Positions 8,760 to 17,074 of a stretch of 64,000 bases of DNA are shown here, in pieces (position 1 is the first letter of the stretch; every line of letters begins with the position of its first letter). The stretch is from NCBI RefSeq assembly GCF_014764405.1, contig NZ_CP061725.1:5952001-6016000 (forward strand), given 5' to 3'. The notes beneath the pieces were generated by a model. That model was not told the origin of the DNA. It ran no database searches and saw only the letters and a list, made by a program, of their open reading frames with translations. The stretch comes from Micromonospora craniellae. GTDB lineage: Bacteria > Actinomycetota > Actinomycetes > Mycobacteriales > Micromonosporaceae. A program made the translations under genes and the position numbers.

Positions 8760-9341
8760 GTGAACGTGACCGGTCTGGTGCTCGCCGCGGGCGCGTCGGT
8801 ACGCCTCGGCGAGGCCAAGCAACTGCTGCCCTACCGTGGGCGGACCCTGCTCGACGCCACCCTGGACCTGGCCCGCTCGTGCGGCTTCGGCCAGCTCCTG
8901 GTGACCCTCGGCGGCGCGGCGGACCGGGTCCGGGACCGGGTGGACCTGACCGGGTGCGAGGTGGTGGAGAACGCGGCGTTCAGCACCGGCTGCGGCTCCT
9001 CGATCAGCACCGCCGTGCGGGCGGTCGACCCGGGCGCCGACGCGCTGGTGCTGCTCCTCGGCGACCAGCCCGGCGTCCGCGCCGACGACGTGCGGCGGCT
9101 CGCCGCCACGGACGACACCCCGCTGGCGGTGTGCCGGTACACCGACGGGCTGGGGCATCCGTTCCGGTTCGGCCGCGCGGTCTTCGCCGACCTGGCCGAC
9201 CTGCACGGCGACAAGGCCGTGTGGAAGCTGCTGCACTCCGGCCGCCATCCGGTGACCGAACTGTCCGTGGACGGCCCGGTGCCGATCGACGTGGACACCC
9301 GCGCCGACTACGAGCGACTGCTGACGGGTGAGACCCGGTGA
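8760..9341 (+). CDS. MocA/MobA-like molybdenum cofactor cytidylyltransferase
   Basis: A 193-residue nucleotidyltransferase from a GTG three bases after the previous stop. The family signature LVLAAGASVRLGEAKQLLP lies at residues 5-24, followed by LLLGDQPGV near residue 100, the metal-binding DQP motif. MocA enzymes join CMP to molybdopterin, which matches the need of CO dehydrogenase for the cytosine dinucleotide form. Located inside the cox operon between the second XdhC and coxD; no strong ribosome site is visible, suggesting coupling to the upstream gene. Confidence 0.88.
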   Translation: MNVTGLVLAAGASVRLGEAKQLLPYRGRTLLDATLDLARSCGFGQLLVTLGGAADRVRDRVDLTGCEVVENAAFSTGCGSSISTAVRAVDPGADALVLLLGDQPGVRADDVRRLAATDDTPLAVCRYTDGLGHPFRFGRAVFADLADLHGDKAVWKLLHSGRHPVTELSVDGPVPIDVDTRADYERLLTGETR

Positions 9342-10273
9342 AGGACGCGCAGGACGTCGCACGCCGCCTCGACGCCGTCGACTACCTGACCGACGACGGC
9401 CTGGCGATGGCCCTGTTCCTGGCCGTACGTCTCGGCAAGCCGCTGCTGCTCGAAGGGGAGCCCGGCGTCGGCAAGACCGCCGCCGCCAAGGCGCTGGCCC
9501 GGGCGATGGACACCACGTTCATCCGGTTGCAGTGCTACGAGGGCCTGACCGCCGGTGAGGCGCTCTACGAGTGGAACTACCAGCGACAACTACTCGCCAT
9601 CCGGCTGGCCGAGGCGCAGGGTTCGCGGCTGACCGACGGCGACCTGTTCAGCGCCGAGTTCCTCCAGGAACGGCCGATCCTGCGGGCGGTACGCCACCCG
9701 GGGCCGGTGCCGCCGGTTTTGCTGATCGACGAGATCGACCGCGCCGACGACGAGTTCGAGGCGCTGCTGTTCGAGTTCCTCGGCGAGGCCGGCATCACCA
9801 TTCCGGAACTCGGCACGTTCACCGCGCACACCCCGCCGATCGTCGTGCTCACCTCCAACCGCAGCCGGGAACTGCACGACGCGCTGCGCCGCCGTTGCCT
9901 GTACCACTGGATCGAGTTCCCGGCGCCGCAGCGGGCCGCCGAGATCGTCCGCCGGGCGGTACCGACCGCCACCGAGCCGCTGATCCGCACCGCGACCGAG
10001 TTCGTCGGCGCCGTACGCGGTCTGGAGTTGGACAAGGCGCCCGGGATGGCCGAGGCCATCGACTGGGTGGCCGCGTTGTCCGTACTCGGTGCCGCCGACC
10101 TCGCCGGGGACGACGTCCTGGGGACCATCGGCACGATCGCCAAGACCCCCGACGACCGCGTCACCGTGGCCGCCGCGCTCGGCACACCCCCAGCAGGGTC
10201 AGTGCTCGGCACATACCAGGGGGGCCAGTGCTCAGCACCTACCAGGAGAGTCAGTCGTGAAGCTCAACAATGA
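9338..10273 (+). CDS. coxD: MoxR-type AAA+ ATPase CoxD
   Basis: A 311-residue AAA+ protein from a GTG overlapping the previous stop (GTGA). Walker A is GEPGVGKT at residues 40-47, Walker B is LLIDEIDRAD near residues 129-138, and a sensor-1 LTSNRSREL follows. CoxD works with the VWA protein CoxE to build the sulfur- and copper-containing active site of CO dehydrogenase in an ATP-dependent way (known for Oligotropha). The C-terminal 25 residues lie over a tandem DNA repeat and read as low-information sequence. The gene overlaps coxG by 17 bp. Confidence 0.92.
   Translation: MKDAQDVARRLDAVDYLTDDGLAMALFLAVRLGKPLLLEGEPGVGKTAAAKALARAMDTTFIRLQCYEGLTAGEALYEWNYQRQLLAIRLAEAQGSRLTDGDLFSAEFLQERPILRAVRHPGPVPPVLLIDEIDRADDEFEALLFEFLGEAGITIPELGTFTAHTPPIVVLTSNRSRELHDALRRRCLYHWIEFPAPQRAAEIVRRAVPTATEPLIRTATEFVGAVRGLELDKAPGMAEAIDWVAALSVLGAADLAGDDVLGTIGTIAKTPDDRVTVAAALGTPPAGSVLGTYQGGQCSAPTRRVSREAQQ
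10197..10246 (+). repeat. Imperfect 24-bp tandem repeat at the coxD/coxG junction
   Basis: Two 24-nt units, 10197-10220 and 10223-10246, match at 21 positions. The second unit ends in ACCAGG and, with the following AGAG, supplies the ribosome site of coxG. A partial third GTCAGT follows. The duplication lengthened the coxD tail and doubles the sequence around the coxG initiation region. Confidence 0.7.
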
Positions 10274-11198
10274 TTTCGTGGTCAACATCCCGATCGAGCG
10301 GGCCTGGGCGGTCCTCACCGACCTGGAGGGGATCGCGCCCTGCATGCCGGGCGCCCGCCTCACCGGCGTCGAAGGCGACGTCTACAAGGGCAAGGTGAAG
10401 GTCAAGGTGGGCCCGGTCGTCTCCGAGTTCGCCGGCACCGCGCAGTTCGTCGAGAAGGACGACGCCGCGTACCGTGCGGTGATCGACGCGAAGGGCCGCG
10501 ACGCCCGCTCGGCGGCGAACGCCGCCGCCGTGGTGACCGCCGCCCTGCGGCCCGACGGTGACCGGACCCTGGTCAGTGTGGACACCGACCTGCGCATCTC
10601 GGGCAAGCTGGCCCAGTTCGGCAGCGGCATGATCAAGGAGGTGTCGGGCAAGCTGCTGGCCCAGTTCGTCACGAACCTGGAGGCCAAGCTGGCGGCCGAG
10701 GAGACCACCGCCGCCGCCACCCCGGCCTCGGCCGACGCCGGCCCCACCTCGGCTACGTCGAGCTCCGCGACCGCCTCGCCCGGGCCCGCAGCCACGACCG
10801 TCGAGGAGACGGCGACCACCGGACCGACCGTGCCGCCCGCGACCTCGGGAGAGACCGCGACCGGGGATACCGCGGCCACCGGGGACACCGCGTCCTCGGG
10901 GGAGACCGGTACCGCTGGGGAGACCGCCACCGGCGGTGGGACCGCGACCACCGGGCAGGCCGCGACCGCCGCAGCGACGGCGAGCGCCGGACCGGCGCCG
11001 GTATCCGTCGCGCCCGTGACCCGGGGCGCCGCCACGTCCACGCCGTCCGCCGCCGCCCCGGCCCGGACCGACAGCGACGACGAGGCGCTGGACCTGCTCA
11101 GCATCGCCGGTGGGTCGATCACCAAGCGCGTGGTGCCGCTGGTCGTCGGTCTCATCGTGGTCGGCGCGGTGATCGCCTGGTTCATCGCCCGCAGGTGA
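10257..11198 (+). CDS. coxG: CoxG-like SRPBCC protein with Thr/Ala-rich linker and C-terminal membrane anchor
   Basis: A 313-residue protein from a GTG behind CAGGAGAG. Residues 1 to about 150 are the CoxG (carbon monoxide dehydrogenase subunit G) SRPBCC fold: IPIERAWAVLTDLEGIAPCMPGA-type start, then KGKVKVKVGPV and GSGMIKEVSGKLLAQF. A low-complexity Ala/Thr/Gly/Glu linker of about 130 residues with repeated GETATGD-like units follows, and residues about 290-310 form a single membrane helix ending FIARR. CoxG anchors the Oligotropha CO dehydrogenase to the membrane; the architecture here fits a tether with a long flexible arm. Overlaps coxD upstream and coxE downstream. Confidence 0.9.
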   Translation: MKLNNDFVVNIPIERAWAVLTDLEGIAPCMPGARLTGVEGDVYKGKVKVKVGPVVSEFAGTAQFVEKDDAAYRAVIDAKGRDARSAANAAAVVTAALRPDGDRTLVSVDTDLRISGKLAQFGSGMIKEVSGKLLAQFVTNLEAKLAAEETTAAATPASADAGPTSATSSSATASPGPAATTVEETATTGPTVPPATSGETATGDTAATGDTASSGETGTAGETATGGGTATTGQAATAAATASAGPAPVSVAPVTRGAATSTPSAAAPARTDSDDEALDLLSIAGGSITKRVVPLVVGLIVVGAVIAWFIARR

Positions 11199-12397
11199 CC
11201 TCCGGCGTGCTGCGCGGCGTCGACCGGGCCGCGTTCGCGGTGGCGCTGGCCGACCGGTTGCGGCGGGCCGGCGTCCCGGCCGGGCTCACCCAGGTCGACG
11301 ACTTCGTCCGGGCGCTCGTCGCCGCGCCTCCGGCGGACCGGTCGACGTTGTACTGGAGCGCCCGGGTCAGCCTGGTGCGCCGGCACGCCGATCTGGCCAC
11401 CTTCGAGGCCGTCTTCCAGGCGGTCTTCGCCGACGCGCCGCCGCTGCCGTTGACCCGCGCGGCGGCGGCCGGGCCGGGCCGCCGTGACGAGGTGCACGTG
11501 CCGCTGCCCGCCGCCACCGACAGCACCGGGTCGGGCGGTGGACTGCCCTGGGCGACGCTGCCGCCGGCGGTGGCCGAGGCGGAGGAGTCCGACGCGGCGC
11601 TGCGACTGCCCGAGCGACGCCCGGCCGCCCTCGCCGGGCTCGCCGACCGGCCCTTCGAGGACCTCGACGACGGGCAGGTGGCGCTGCTCGGCGAGGTTCT
11701 GCGGGCCGCCGTGCACCGTTGGCCGACCCGGCGTACCCGGCGGCACACGGTCAGCCCGGCCGGTCGGCGGATCGCGCTGCGGCCGACCGTGGCCCGGGCC
11801 CGCCGGACCGGGTGGGAGCCGGTGGAGGTGGTACGCGAACGGCAGGTCCGCCGGCCGCGTCGGGTGGTGCTGCTCTGCGACGTCAGCGAGTCGATGCGCG
11901 CCCAGGCGACCGCCTACCTGCACCTGATGCGGGCGTTCGCCACGGTCAGCGACGCCGAGGTGTTCGCGTTCGCGACGACGTTGACCCGGCTCAGCACCGT
12001 GCTGCGGCACTCCTCGCCGGTCGAGGCGGTGGACCGGGCCGGGGCGGCGGTGACCGACCGGTTCGGCGGGACCCGGATCGCCACCAACCTGCGTACGCTG
12101 CTCGGCTCCCACCAGGGCGAACTCGTCCGTGGGGCCGTGGTGGTGATCGGGTCGGACGGCTGGGACAGCGACCCGCCCGACGACCTCGCCGCCGCGATGG
12201 CCCGGCTGCGCCGTCGGGCACACCGGATCGTGTGGTTGAACCCGCGCGCCGGTGCCCCCGGCTTCGCCCCCCGGGTGGCCGGCATGGCCGCCGCGCTGCC
12301 CTACTGTGACCGGCTGCTGCCCGCCGGTACGTTCCAGGATCTGCTGGACGCCGCCGGTCAGCTCCAGAGCGTGACGTGGACCGCTGGTTTGAAGTGA
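11195..12397 (+). CDS. coxE: VWA-domain protein CoxE
   Basis: A 400-residue protein starting at a GTG that overlaps the coxG stop. The C-terminal half is a von Willebrand A domain with an intact MIDAS motif DVSES (within LLCDVSESMRAQ) and GGTRIATNL and IGSDGWDSD elements further on; the N-terminal half is the helical CoxE region rich in Arg/Leu. CoxE partners the AAA+ protein CoxD in post-translational assembly of the Mo-Cu centre. Last gene of the operon. Its 3' end overlaps the convergent LysR gene by 40 bp, so the two transcripts are antisense at their ends. Confidence 0.92.
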   Translation: MTSGVLRGVDRAAFAVALADRLRRAGVPAGLTQVDDFVRALVAAPPADRSTLYWSARVSLVRRHADLATFEAVFQAVFADAPPLPLTRAAAAGPGRRDEVHVPLPAATDSTGSGGGLPWATLPPAVAEAEESDAALRLPERRPAALAGLADRPFEDLDDGQVALLGEVLRAAVHRWPTRRTRRHTVSPAGRRIALRPTVARARRTGWEPVEVVRERQVRRPRRVVLLCDVSESMRAQATAYLHLMRAFATVSDAEVFAFATTLTRLSTVLRHSSPVEAVDRAGAAVTDRFGGTRIATNLRTLLGSHQGELVRGAVVVIGSDGWDSDPPDDLAAAMARLRRRAHRIVWLNPRAGAPGFAPRVAGMAAALPYCDRLLPAGTFQDLLDAAGQLQSVTWTAGLK

Positions 12398-13314
12398 CCC
12401 ACGCTGACGCCCGCGCCGCGCATCATCGCCTGGATGGCGCGGGACGTGGAGGCGAACCGGAACAGTTCCGCCGCGGCCGAGGGCGTGCCCGCGCCATCCA
12501 GCAGCAGCGAGTGCCAGCCGTCCTCGGTGGGGGTGTGCGTGCCGGCCAGCAGCAGGAGGTCACCGTTGCGGACCTCCGGCGCGACGGTGAACGCGGGCGC
12601 GGGCGCGACGCCCTTGCCCCGTTTCGCCTCGCCTAGCGCGGCGGCGTGGCTCTGGAAGATCTGCTGCTGGTCCTCGGGTACGGCCAGCCGGCGCAGCATC
12701 GCCGGGACCGCACCCAACTGGGTGGTGGCCGACGGTCCGAGCAGCCAGGTCTGCTCGCGCAGTTGGGCCGCCGACGCCCGGACGCCGGCCAGCGGATGGT
12801 CCGGTCCGACGACGGTCACGAGCCGGTAGTTCATCACCGGCCGGCAGGTGATCGCCGGGTCGACGACCGGCGGCTGGGGCCCGATCGCGATGTCCACGGC
12901 GCGGGTCAGCAGCAGCGTCTCGAAGGCGCCCGCGTCACGTACGCTCAGTTCGACGTCGAGGTCGGCGGCGCGCCTGGTGAACAACTCGATCAGGCCCGGC
13001 GCGGCGAGTTCGGCGAAGAGGCTGCAGGCGGCGACCCGCAGCATCCGGCGGCCCCGTGCCGCAGCGGTCACCTCGACCACCGTCCGGTCCTGCAGGCCCA
13101 GCAGCTCCGAGGCGCGGCTGGCCAGCCGCAGACCGCCGGGGGTGAAGGCGAGCCCGACGGCGGTACGGGAGAACAACTTGTCCCCGAACTCCTTGCGCAG
13201 TTGCGCGATGTGCAGCGAGACGGCCGACTCGGAGACGTCGAGCTGCGCGGCGGCCTGCTTGACCGAGCCCATCCGGACCACCGCGACGTACGCGCGTAAC
13301 TGTGCCGGGGTCAT
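12358..13314 (-). CDS. LysR-family regulator (CutR-like)
   Basis: A 318-residue LysR-type regulator with the winged helix at residues 1-60 (MTPAQLRAYVAVVRMGSV, then the recognition helix around SESAVSLHIAQLRKE) and a periplasmic-binding-like effector domain from about residue 90. The start at 13314 is set by AGGAGGGA seven bases or so upstream; the longer frame is a shadow. It is convergent with coxE. In mycobacteria a LysR protein (CutR) activates CO dehydrogenase genes, and the position here suggests the same job, possibly through the 3985-4008 palindrome. The regulator-site link is inference. Confidence 0.88.
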   Translation of the reverse strand: MTPAQLRAYVAVVRMGSVKQAAAQLDVSESAVSLHIAQLRKEFGDKLFSRTAVGLAFTPGGLRLASRASELLGLQDRTVVEVTAAARGRRMLRVAACSLFAELAAPGLIELFTRRAADLDVELSVRDAGAFETLLLTRAVDIAIGPQPPVVDPAITCRPVMNYRLVTVVGPDHPLAGVRASAAQLREQTWLLGPSATTQLGAVPAMLRRLAVPEDQQQIFQSHAAALGEAKRGKGVAPAPAFTVAPEVRNGDLLLLAGTHTPTEDGWHSLLLDGAGTPSAAAELFRFASTSRAIQAMMRGAGVSVGHFKPAVHVTLWS

Positions 13315-13417
13315 CGACGTCGTCCCTCCTCCCACCCCGATCTCACGATCCGGACGGTCCCTCGCAGCGAACCCGATCATGCCTGTTACGCCGCGTCGCC
13401 GCCAACCCTGCCTCGTC

Positions 13418-13448
13418 TTGACCCTCGACATGGTCGAGGGCGCAACCT
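13418..13448 (+). promoter_or_regulatory. MerR-type promoter with palindromic spacer
   Basis: TTGACC (13418-13423) and CAACCT (13443-13448) are 19 bp apart. The palindrome CCCTCGAC-ATG-GTCGAGGG (13422-13440) has perfect 8-bp arms, overlaps the last two bases of the -35 and fills most of the spacer. An overlong 19-bp spacer with a palindrome inside is the hallmark of promoters controlled by MerR-family activators. It faces the small gene at 13532. No merR gene is present in the window. Confidence 0.6.
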
Positions 13449-13531
13449 GGTGCGGTGCGGGACAGCCGACCCGCCCGGTGCGCCACCCGCCGCGGACCGC
13501 CACCGGTCACCGACTCAGCAGAGGGACAACC

Positions 13532-13798
13532 ATGTCAGAGTCCACGACGGACGTGAACGACGCCGTGATGGACCGCCACCACGACATACTGCGGGTGCGG
13601 TCCTTCCTGCCGTCGCTGCGGCTCAACCTGGCCGACGCCCACCGCCGGGCCGGCGACGCCACCGAGGCACGCCGCCATCTGGCGGTGACGGACCTCGCCG
13701 CGCTTCCGGAGGACGGGTACGGCACGATGATCCGGTCCGGCGTCGAACGGGCCCGACAGGCGCTCGACGCCGGGTCGACCGCACCGCTGGCGCCCTGA
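13532..13798 (+). CDS. Small helical protein of unknown function
   Basis: An 88-residue ORF starting at the ATG after GAGGGACAACC. It is acidic at the start and then helical (DILRVRSFLPSLRLNLADAH, then GDATEARRHLAVTD). The spacing of small and large residues resembles a single TPR-like hairpin, but I do not recognise the family. It sits alone behind the MerR-type promoter, which suggests it is inducible. A ThuA-like gene follows after about 100 bp. Confidence 0.65.
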   Translation: MSESTTDVNDAVMDRHHDILRVRSFLPSLRLNLADAHRRAGDATEARRHLAVTDLAALPEDGYGTMIRSGVERARQALDAGSTAPLAP

Positions 13799-13894
13799 CC
13801 CGCGCCGCCGTGACCGGTCCACCCGGGCCGGGCGACGACGGGGTACGGCAACCTGGAGGTGTAACCCGTCGAGTCGCAGGGGTGGCGAAGTCAC

Positions 13895-14551
13895 GTGAGG
13901 CGAGTCCTGGTCTTCTCCCGGACCACCGGATACCGGCACGACTCGATCCCGGCCGGTGTCCGGGCCCTGCGCGACCTGTGGCCGGACGTGGTGGCGACCG
14001 AGGATCCGGACGTCTTCACCGGTGCCAAGTTGGCCGACGTCGCCGCGGTCGTCTTCCTCAACACCAACGGCACGGTGCTCACCGACGCCGGCCGGACGGC
14101 GCTGGAGGCGTACGTGCGCGGGGGCGGAGGGTTCCTCGGCGTGCACTCCGCCGCCGCCACCGAGTACGACTGGCCGTTCTACGGCGAGTTGGTGGGCGCC
14201 GGGTTCGACCGGCATCCGCAGGTGCAGCCCGCCACCGTCACGGTGACCGATCCCGATCATCCGGCCACCGCCCACCTGCCCGCCCGTTGGCCATGGGTGG
14301 ACGAGTGGTACGACTTCCGGTCGTATCCGCGCGCCCGGATCCTGCTGCGGGTCGACGAGTCCACGTACGACGGTGGGCGCACCGGGGTCGACCACCCGCT
14401 GGCCTGGTGCCACGACCGGCTGGGCGGGCGGGCGTTCTACACCGCACTGGGGCACACCGTCGAGGCGTACGCCGACGGGACGTTCCGCGCGCATCTGGCC
14501 GGGGCGCTGCGCTGGGTGACCGGCGTGCCCCGGCCCGACGGCTCCACCTGA
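13895..14551 (+). CDS. ThuA-like domain protein
   Basis: A 218-residue protein from a GTG at 13895. It shows the ThuA/trehalose-utilisation fold, related to class I glutamine amidotransferases: VLVFSRTTGYRHDSIP at the start, GGGGFLGVHSAAATEYDWPFY near residues 80-100, DEWYDF near residue 137 and HPLAWCHDRLGGRAFYTALGH near 170-190. ThuA-like proteins occur in carbohydrate catabolic loci, and the neighbours here are a broken sugar-type aldo/keto reductase and a GH95 fucosidase. The precise reaction is unknown. Confidence 0.88.
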   Translation: MRRVLVFSRTTGYRHDSIPAGVRALRDLWPDVVATEDPDVFTGAKLADVAAVVFLNTNGTVLTDAGRTALEAYVRGGGGFLGVHSAAATEYDWPFYGELVGAGFDRHPQVQPATVTVTDPDHPATAHLPARWPWVDEWYDFRSYPRARILLRVDESTYDGGRTGVDHPLAWCHDRLGGRAFYTALGHTVEAYADGTFRAHLAGALRWVTGVPRPDGST

Positions 14552-14586
14552 CCCCTTGCCGACACCTTCCCGGCTGCTCTACAACG

Positions 14587-14854
14587 ATGCCGGTGCCGCC
14601 GTCGCTGTGCGACCGGGCCGTCCGCGTCGCGCAGGTGCGGCGGCGACACGGGACGGCGTTGCCGCAGGCGGCGATGGTCTTCGTGGCCCGCCACCCGACC
14701 GTCGTGTCGGTGGTCGTCGGGATCCACACCGCCACGCAGGTCGCCGACAACGCGGCTCTCTTCGCCGCACCGGTGCCCCGACACGCTCTGGGTCGAGCTG
14801 GTCAGCGAGGGGCTGATCCCGGCGCAGGACCGGCCCCGGGAGCCGTCGGCGTGA
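14587..14854 (+). pseudogene. Aldo/keto reductase C-terminal remnant
   Basis: Only the last third of an aldo/keto reductase is left. It reads SLCDRAVRVAQVRRRHGTAL, then VSVVVGIHTATQVADN and AALFAAPVP in one frame. After an apparent one-base insertion in the CCCC run around 14776-14779, it continues DTLWVELVSEGLIPAQ in the next frame to a TGA at 14854. The N-terminal two thirds, including the catalytic Asp-Tyr-Lys-His residues, are missing directly after the ThuA gene. It resembles sugar (L-fucose/D-threo-aldose type) dehydrogenases, fitting the fucosidase next door. Its end overlaps the convergent GH95 gene by 53 bp. Confidence 0.75.
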
Positions 14855-17066
14855 TGGACACGTCCTCGCCGTCGACCCGGACGCGGACCGGGTCGCGGTG
14901 CGGTGCCCGGTCGGCCACCACCGTGAAGTCGACGACCCGGCCGTCCCGCCAGGTGCAGTCGACCCGGTAGCCGCCGCGGGCGCGCAGGCCCCGGAAGGCC
15001 CCGTCGGCCCACTCCCGGGGCAGCGCCGGCAGCAGGTGGATGGTGCCCTGGTGGCTCTGCAGGAGCATCTCGACGACGGCGGCGGTGAGCCCGAAGTTGC
15101 CGTCCAGCTGCATCGGTGGATGGTCGCAGAGCAGGTTGTCCAGCGTGTTGTAGCGCAGCAGGCCACGGATCATGTGGCGGGCCCGCTGCGCCTCGCCGAG
15201 ACGGGCGAAGACCGCGGCCCGCCACGGCCATGTCCAGGAGCGGCGGCTGTCGCCCCGCACGGTGGACTCGTCGAACGGTACGCTGGCGCGCTCGCCGCAC
15301 CGCGCGGTGAGCGAGACCAGGGCCGCCGCCGCCAGGTCCGGGGTCGCCGTGGGGGTGATCTGGCGGCCCGGGAAGACCGCGAACAGGTGTGAGGTGTGGC
15401 GGTGCACGTCGTCCGGGTCGTCCCGGTCGGTCAGCCACTCCTGGAGCTGGCCCCACCGCCCGATCCGATGCGGCGCGAGCCGGGCCCGCAGGTCGGCGAC
15501 GACGCTGCGGTGTTCGGCGTCGACGCCGAGCGTCTCGGCGCAGTCCAGGTAGTTCTGGAAGAGGTCGGCGACGATCTGCTGGTCGTACGTGACGCCGTGC
15601 TCGCGTGGACCGTGCTCCGGCGACCAGCCGTCCGGCGCGACGAGTCGGCCGTCCCGCTCGATCAGCCGGTCCTGCCAGAACTCGCAGATCTCCTTGATCA
15701 TCGGGTGGGCGGTGTCGCGCAGGTAGGCGAGATCCTGAGTGAAGGCCCAGTGCTCGTAGAGGTGCTGCGCGTACCAGGCGCTGGCGACGGTGTTCCACTC
15801 CCAGGCGTTGCCGCCGAAGATGCTCTGACTGGTCCGGGCCGTCCAGCCCCGGGTGTCGGCGCCGAAGGCGTGGCGGGTCGCGACGCGGCTCGGCACCGCC
15901 ACCTGACGGACGAACTCGATCAGCGCGCGGTGGCTGTCGCTGAGGTCGGCCGTCTCGGCCGCCCAGTAGTTCATCTGCACGTTGATGTTGGTGTGGTAGT
16001 CGCAGGCCCACGGCGGTCGGTCGCTGTCGTTCCAGAGGCCCTGGAGGTTGGCGGGGAGCCCGCCGGGCCGGGAGGAGCTGTGCAGTAGGTAGCGGCCGAG
16101 GACGAACATGGTCTGTTCGAGTGCGGCGTCCTCGCCGCCCGCGCGGTAGCGGGCCAGGCGGGCGTCCGTGGGCAGCGCGACGATCTCGTCGTCGGTGTGC
16201 CCCCAGGTCACCGAGACCCGCCGCGCCACGCTGGTGCTGTCGGCCAGATGCGTCTCGCGCAGCGCCGGGTAGGACCGGTTCGCCGCGCCGTCGAGGGTGG
16301 CCTCGACGGCCGGTTCCGGCGTCGCGCCACGCCACCCGGAAGAGGCGTCCAACCGGTAGTCGGTGCGGGCGTCCAGCAGCAGCGTCATCCAGGTCGCCGC
16401 CCGTACCCGCAACCGCGCGCCCACGGCGGTGACCACGCCGTCGGTGTCGGCCAGCCGCAGCCCGGCCGCGTACCGCAGGCCGTTGCCCAGCCGGCCCCGG
16501 AAGGCGGCGGTACGCGCGGTGGCATCGACGGTCACCGGCGCGCCCTGCGCACTGGTGAGGGCGATGTCGCAGTCGAGCGGGCCGGCGCGTTCGGCCTGGT
16601 AGCGCAGTACCAGCACGTCGGCGGCGCGGCTGGCGAACGCCTCCCGCCGGACTCGCTGCCCGGCGACGGCGAAACCGGTGGTGTGGATCCCGGACTCCAG
16701 GTCGAGCGCGCGGTGGTAGTCGACCACCGGGTCGCGGACGGCCGGACTCGACGGGTCGGCGGCGGCCGGAGCGGTCGACGTGTCGAAGGTGAGCAGCAGG
16801 TCACCGAAGGGGCGGTAGCACCCGAAGCCGGTGTCGCTCAGGTCGAAGTCGTCGTCGGGCCGACCGGCGAGGGCGTTGTCGTAGCCGTCGGCCCCGCCCC
16901 ACAGGCTCTGCTCGTTGAACTGGACGCGTTCCCGTTCCGGCCCGCCGAAGAGCATGGCACCGAGCCGACCGTTGCCGATCGGCAACGCCTGGGACTGCCA
17001 GTCGGCGGCGGGCCGCTGGTACCAGAGGCGGTGGCGGCCCGGCGGACCGTCGAGTTCACGCGGCAT
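14802..17066 (-). CDS. GH95 family glycoside hydrolase (alpha-L-fucosidase)
   Basis: A 754-residue enzyme from the ATG at 17066 (MPRELDG); the open frame continues upstream but that part is antisense to the next gene. GH95 hallmarks: LWYQRPAADWQSQALPIGNG and GAMLFGG at the N-terminus, FNEQSLWGG, then WNTVASAWYAQHLYEHW, HRHTSHLFAVFPG and PPMQLDGNFGLTAAVVEMLL in the (alpha/alpha)6 catalytic domain. Family members hydrolyse alpha-1,2-fucosides or alpha-L-galactosides. No signal peptide is seen, so it is probably cytoplasmic. It follows the phosphotransferase gene by 8 bp and may be cotranscribed. Confidence 0.93.
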   Translation of the reverse strand: MPRELDGPPGRHRLWYQRPAADWQSQALPIGNGRLGAMLFGGPERERVQFNEQSLWGGADGYDNALAGRPDDDFDLSDTGFGCYRPFGDLLLTFDTSTAPAAADPSSPAVRDPVVDYHRALDLESGIHTTGFAVAGQRVRREAFASRAADVLVLRYQAERAGPLDCDIALTSAQGAPVTVDATARTAAFRGRLGNGLRYAAGLRLADTDGVVTAVGARLRVRAATWMTLLLDARTDYRLDASSGWRGATPEPAVEATLDGAANRSYPALRETHLADSTSVARRVSVTWGHTDDEIVALPTDARLARYRAGGEDAALEQTMFVLGRYLLHSSSRPGGLPANLQGLWNDSDRPPWACDYHTNINVQMNYWAAETADLSDSHRALIEFVRQVAVPSRVATRHAFGADTRGWTARTSQSIFGGNAWEWNTVASAWYAQHLYEHWAFTQDLAYLRDTAHPMIKEICEFWQDRLIERDGRLVAPDGWSPEHGPREHGVTYDQQIVADLFQNYLDCAETLGVDAEHRSVVADLRARLAPHRIGRWGQLQEWLTDRDDPDDVHRHTSHLFAVFPGRQITPTATPDLAAAALVSLTARCGERASVPFDESTVRGDSRRSWTWPWRAAVFARLGEAQRARHMIRGLLRYNTLDNLLCDHPPMQLDGNFGLTAAVVEMLLQSHQGTIHLLPALPREWADGAFRGLRARGGYRVDCTWRDGRVVDFTVVADRAPHRDPVRVRVDGEDVSITPTAPGAGPAPGSAPR

Positions 17067-17074
17067 CCTGCGGG

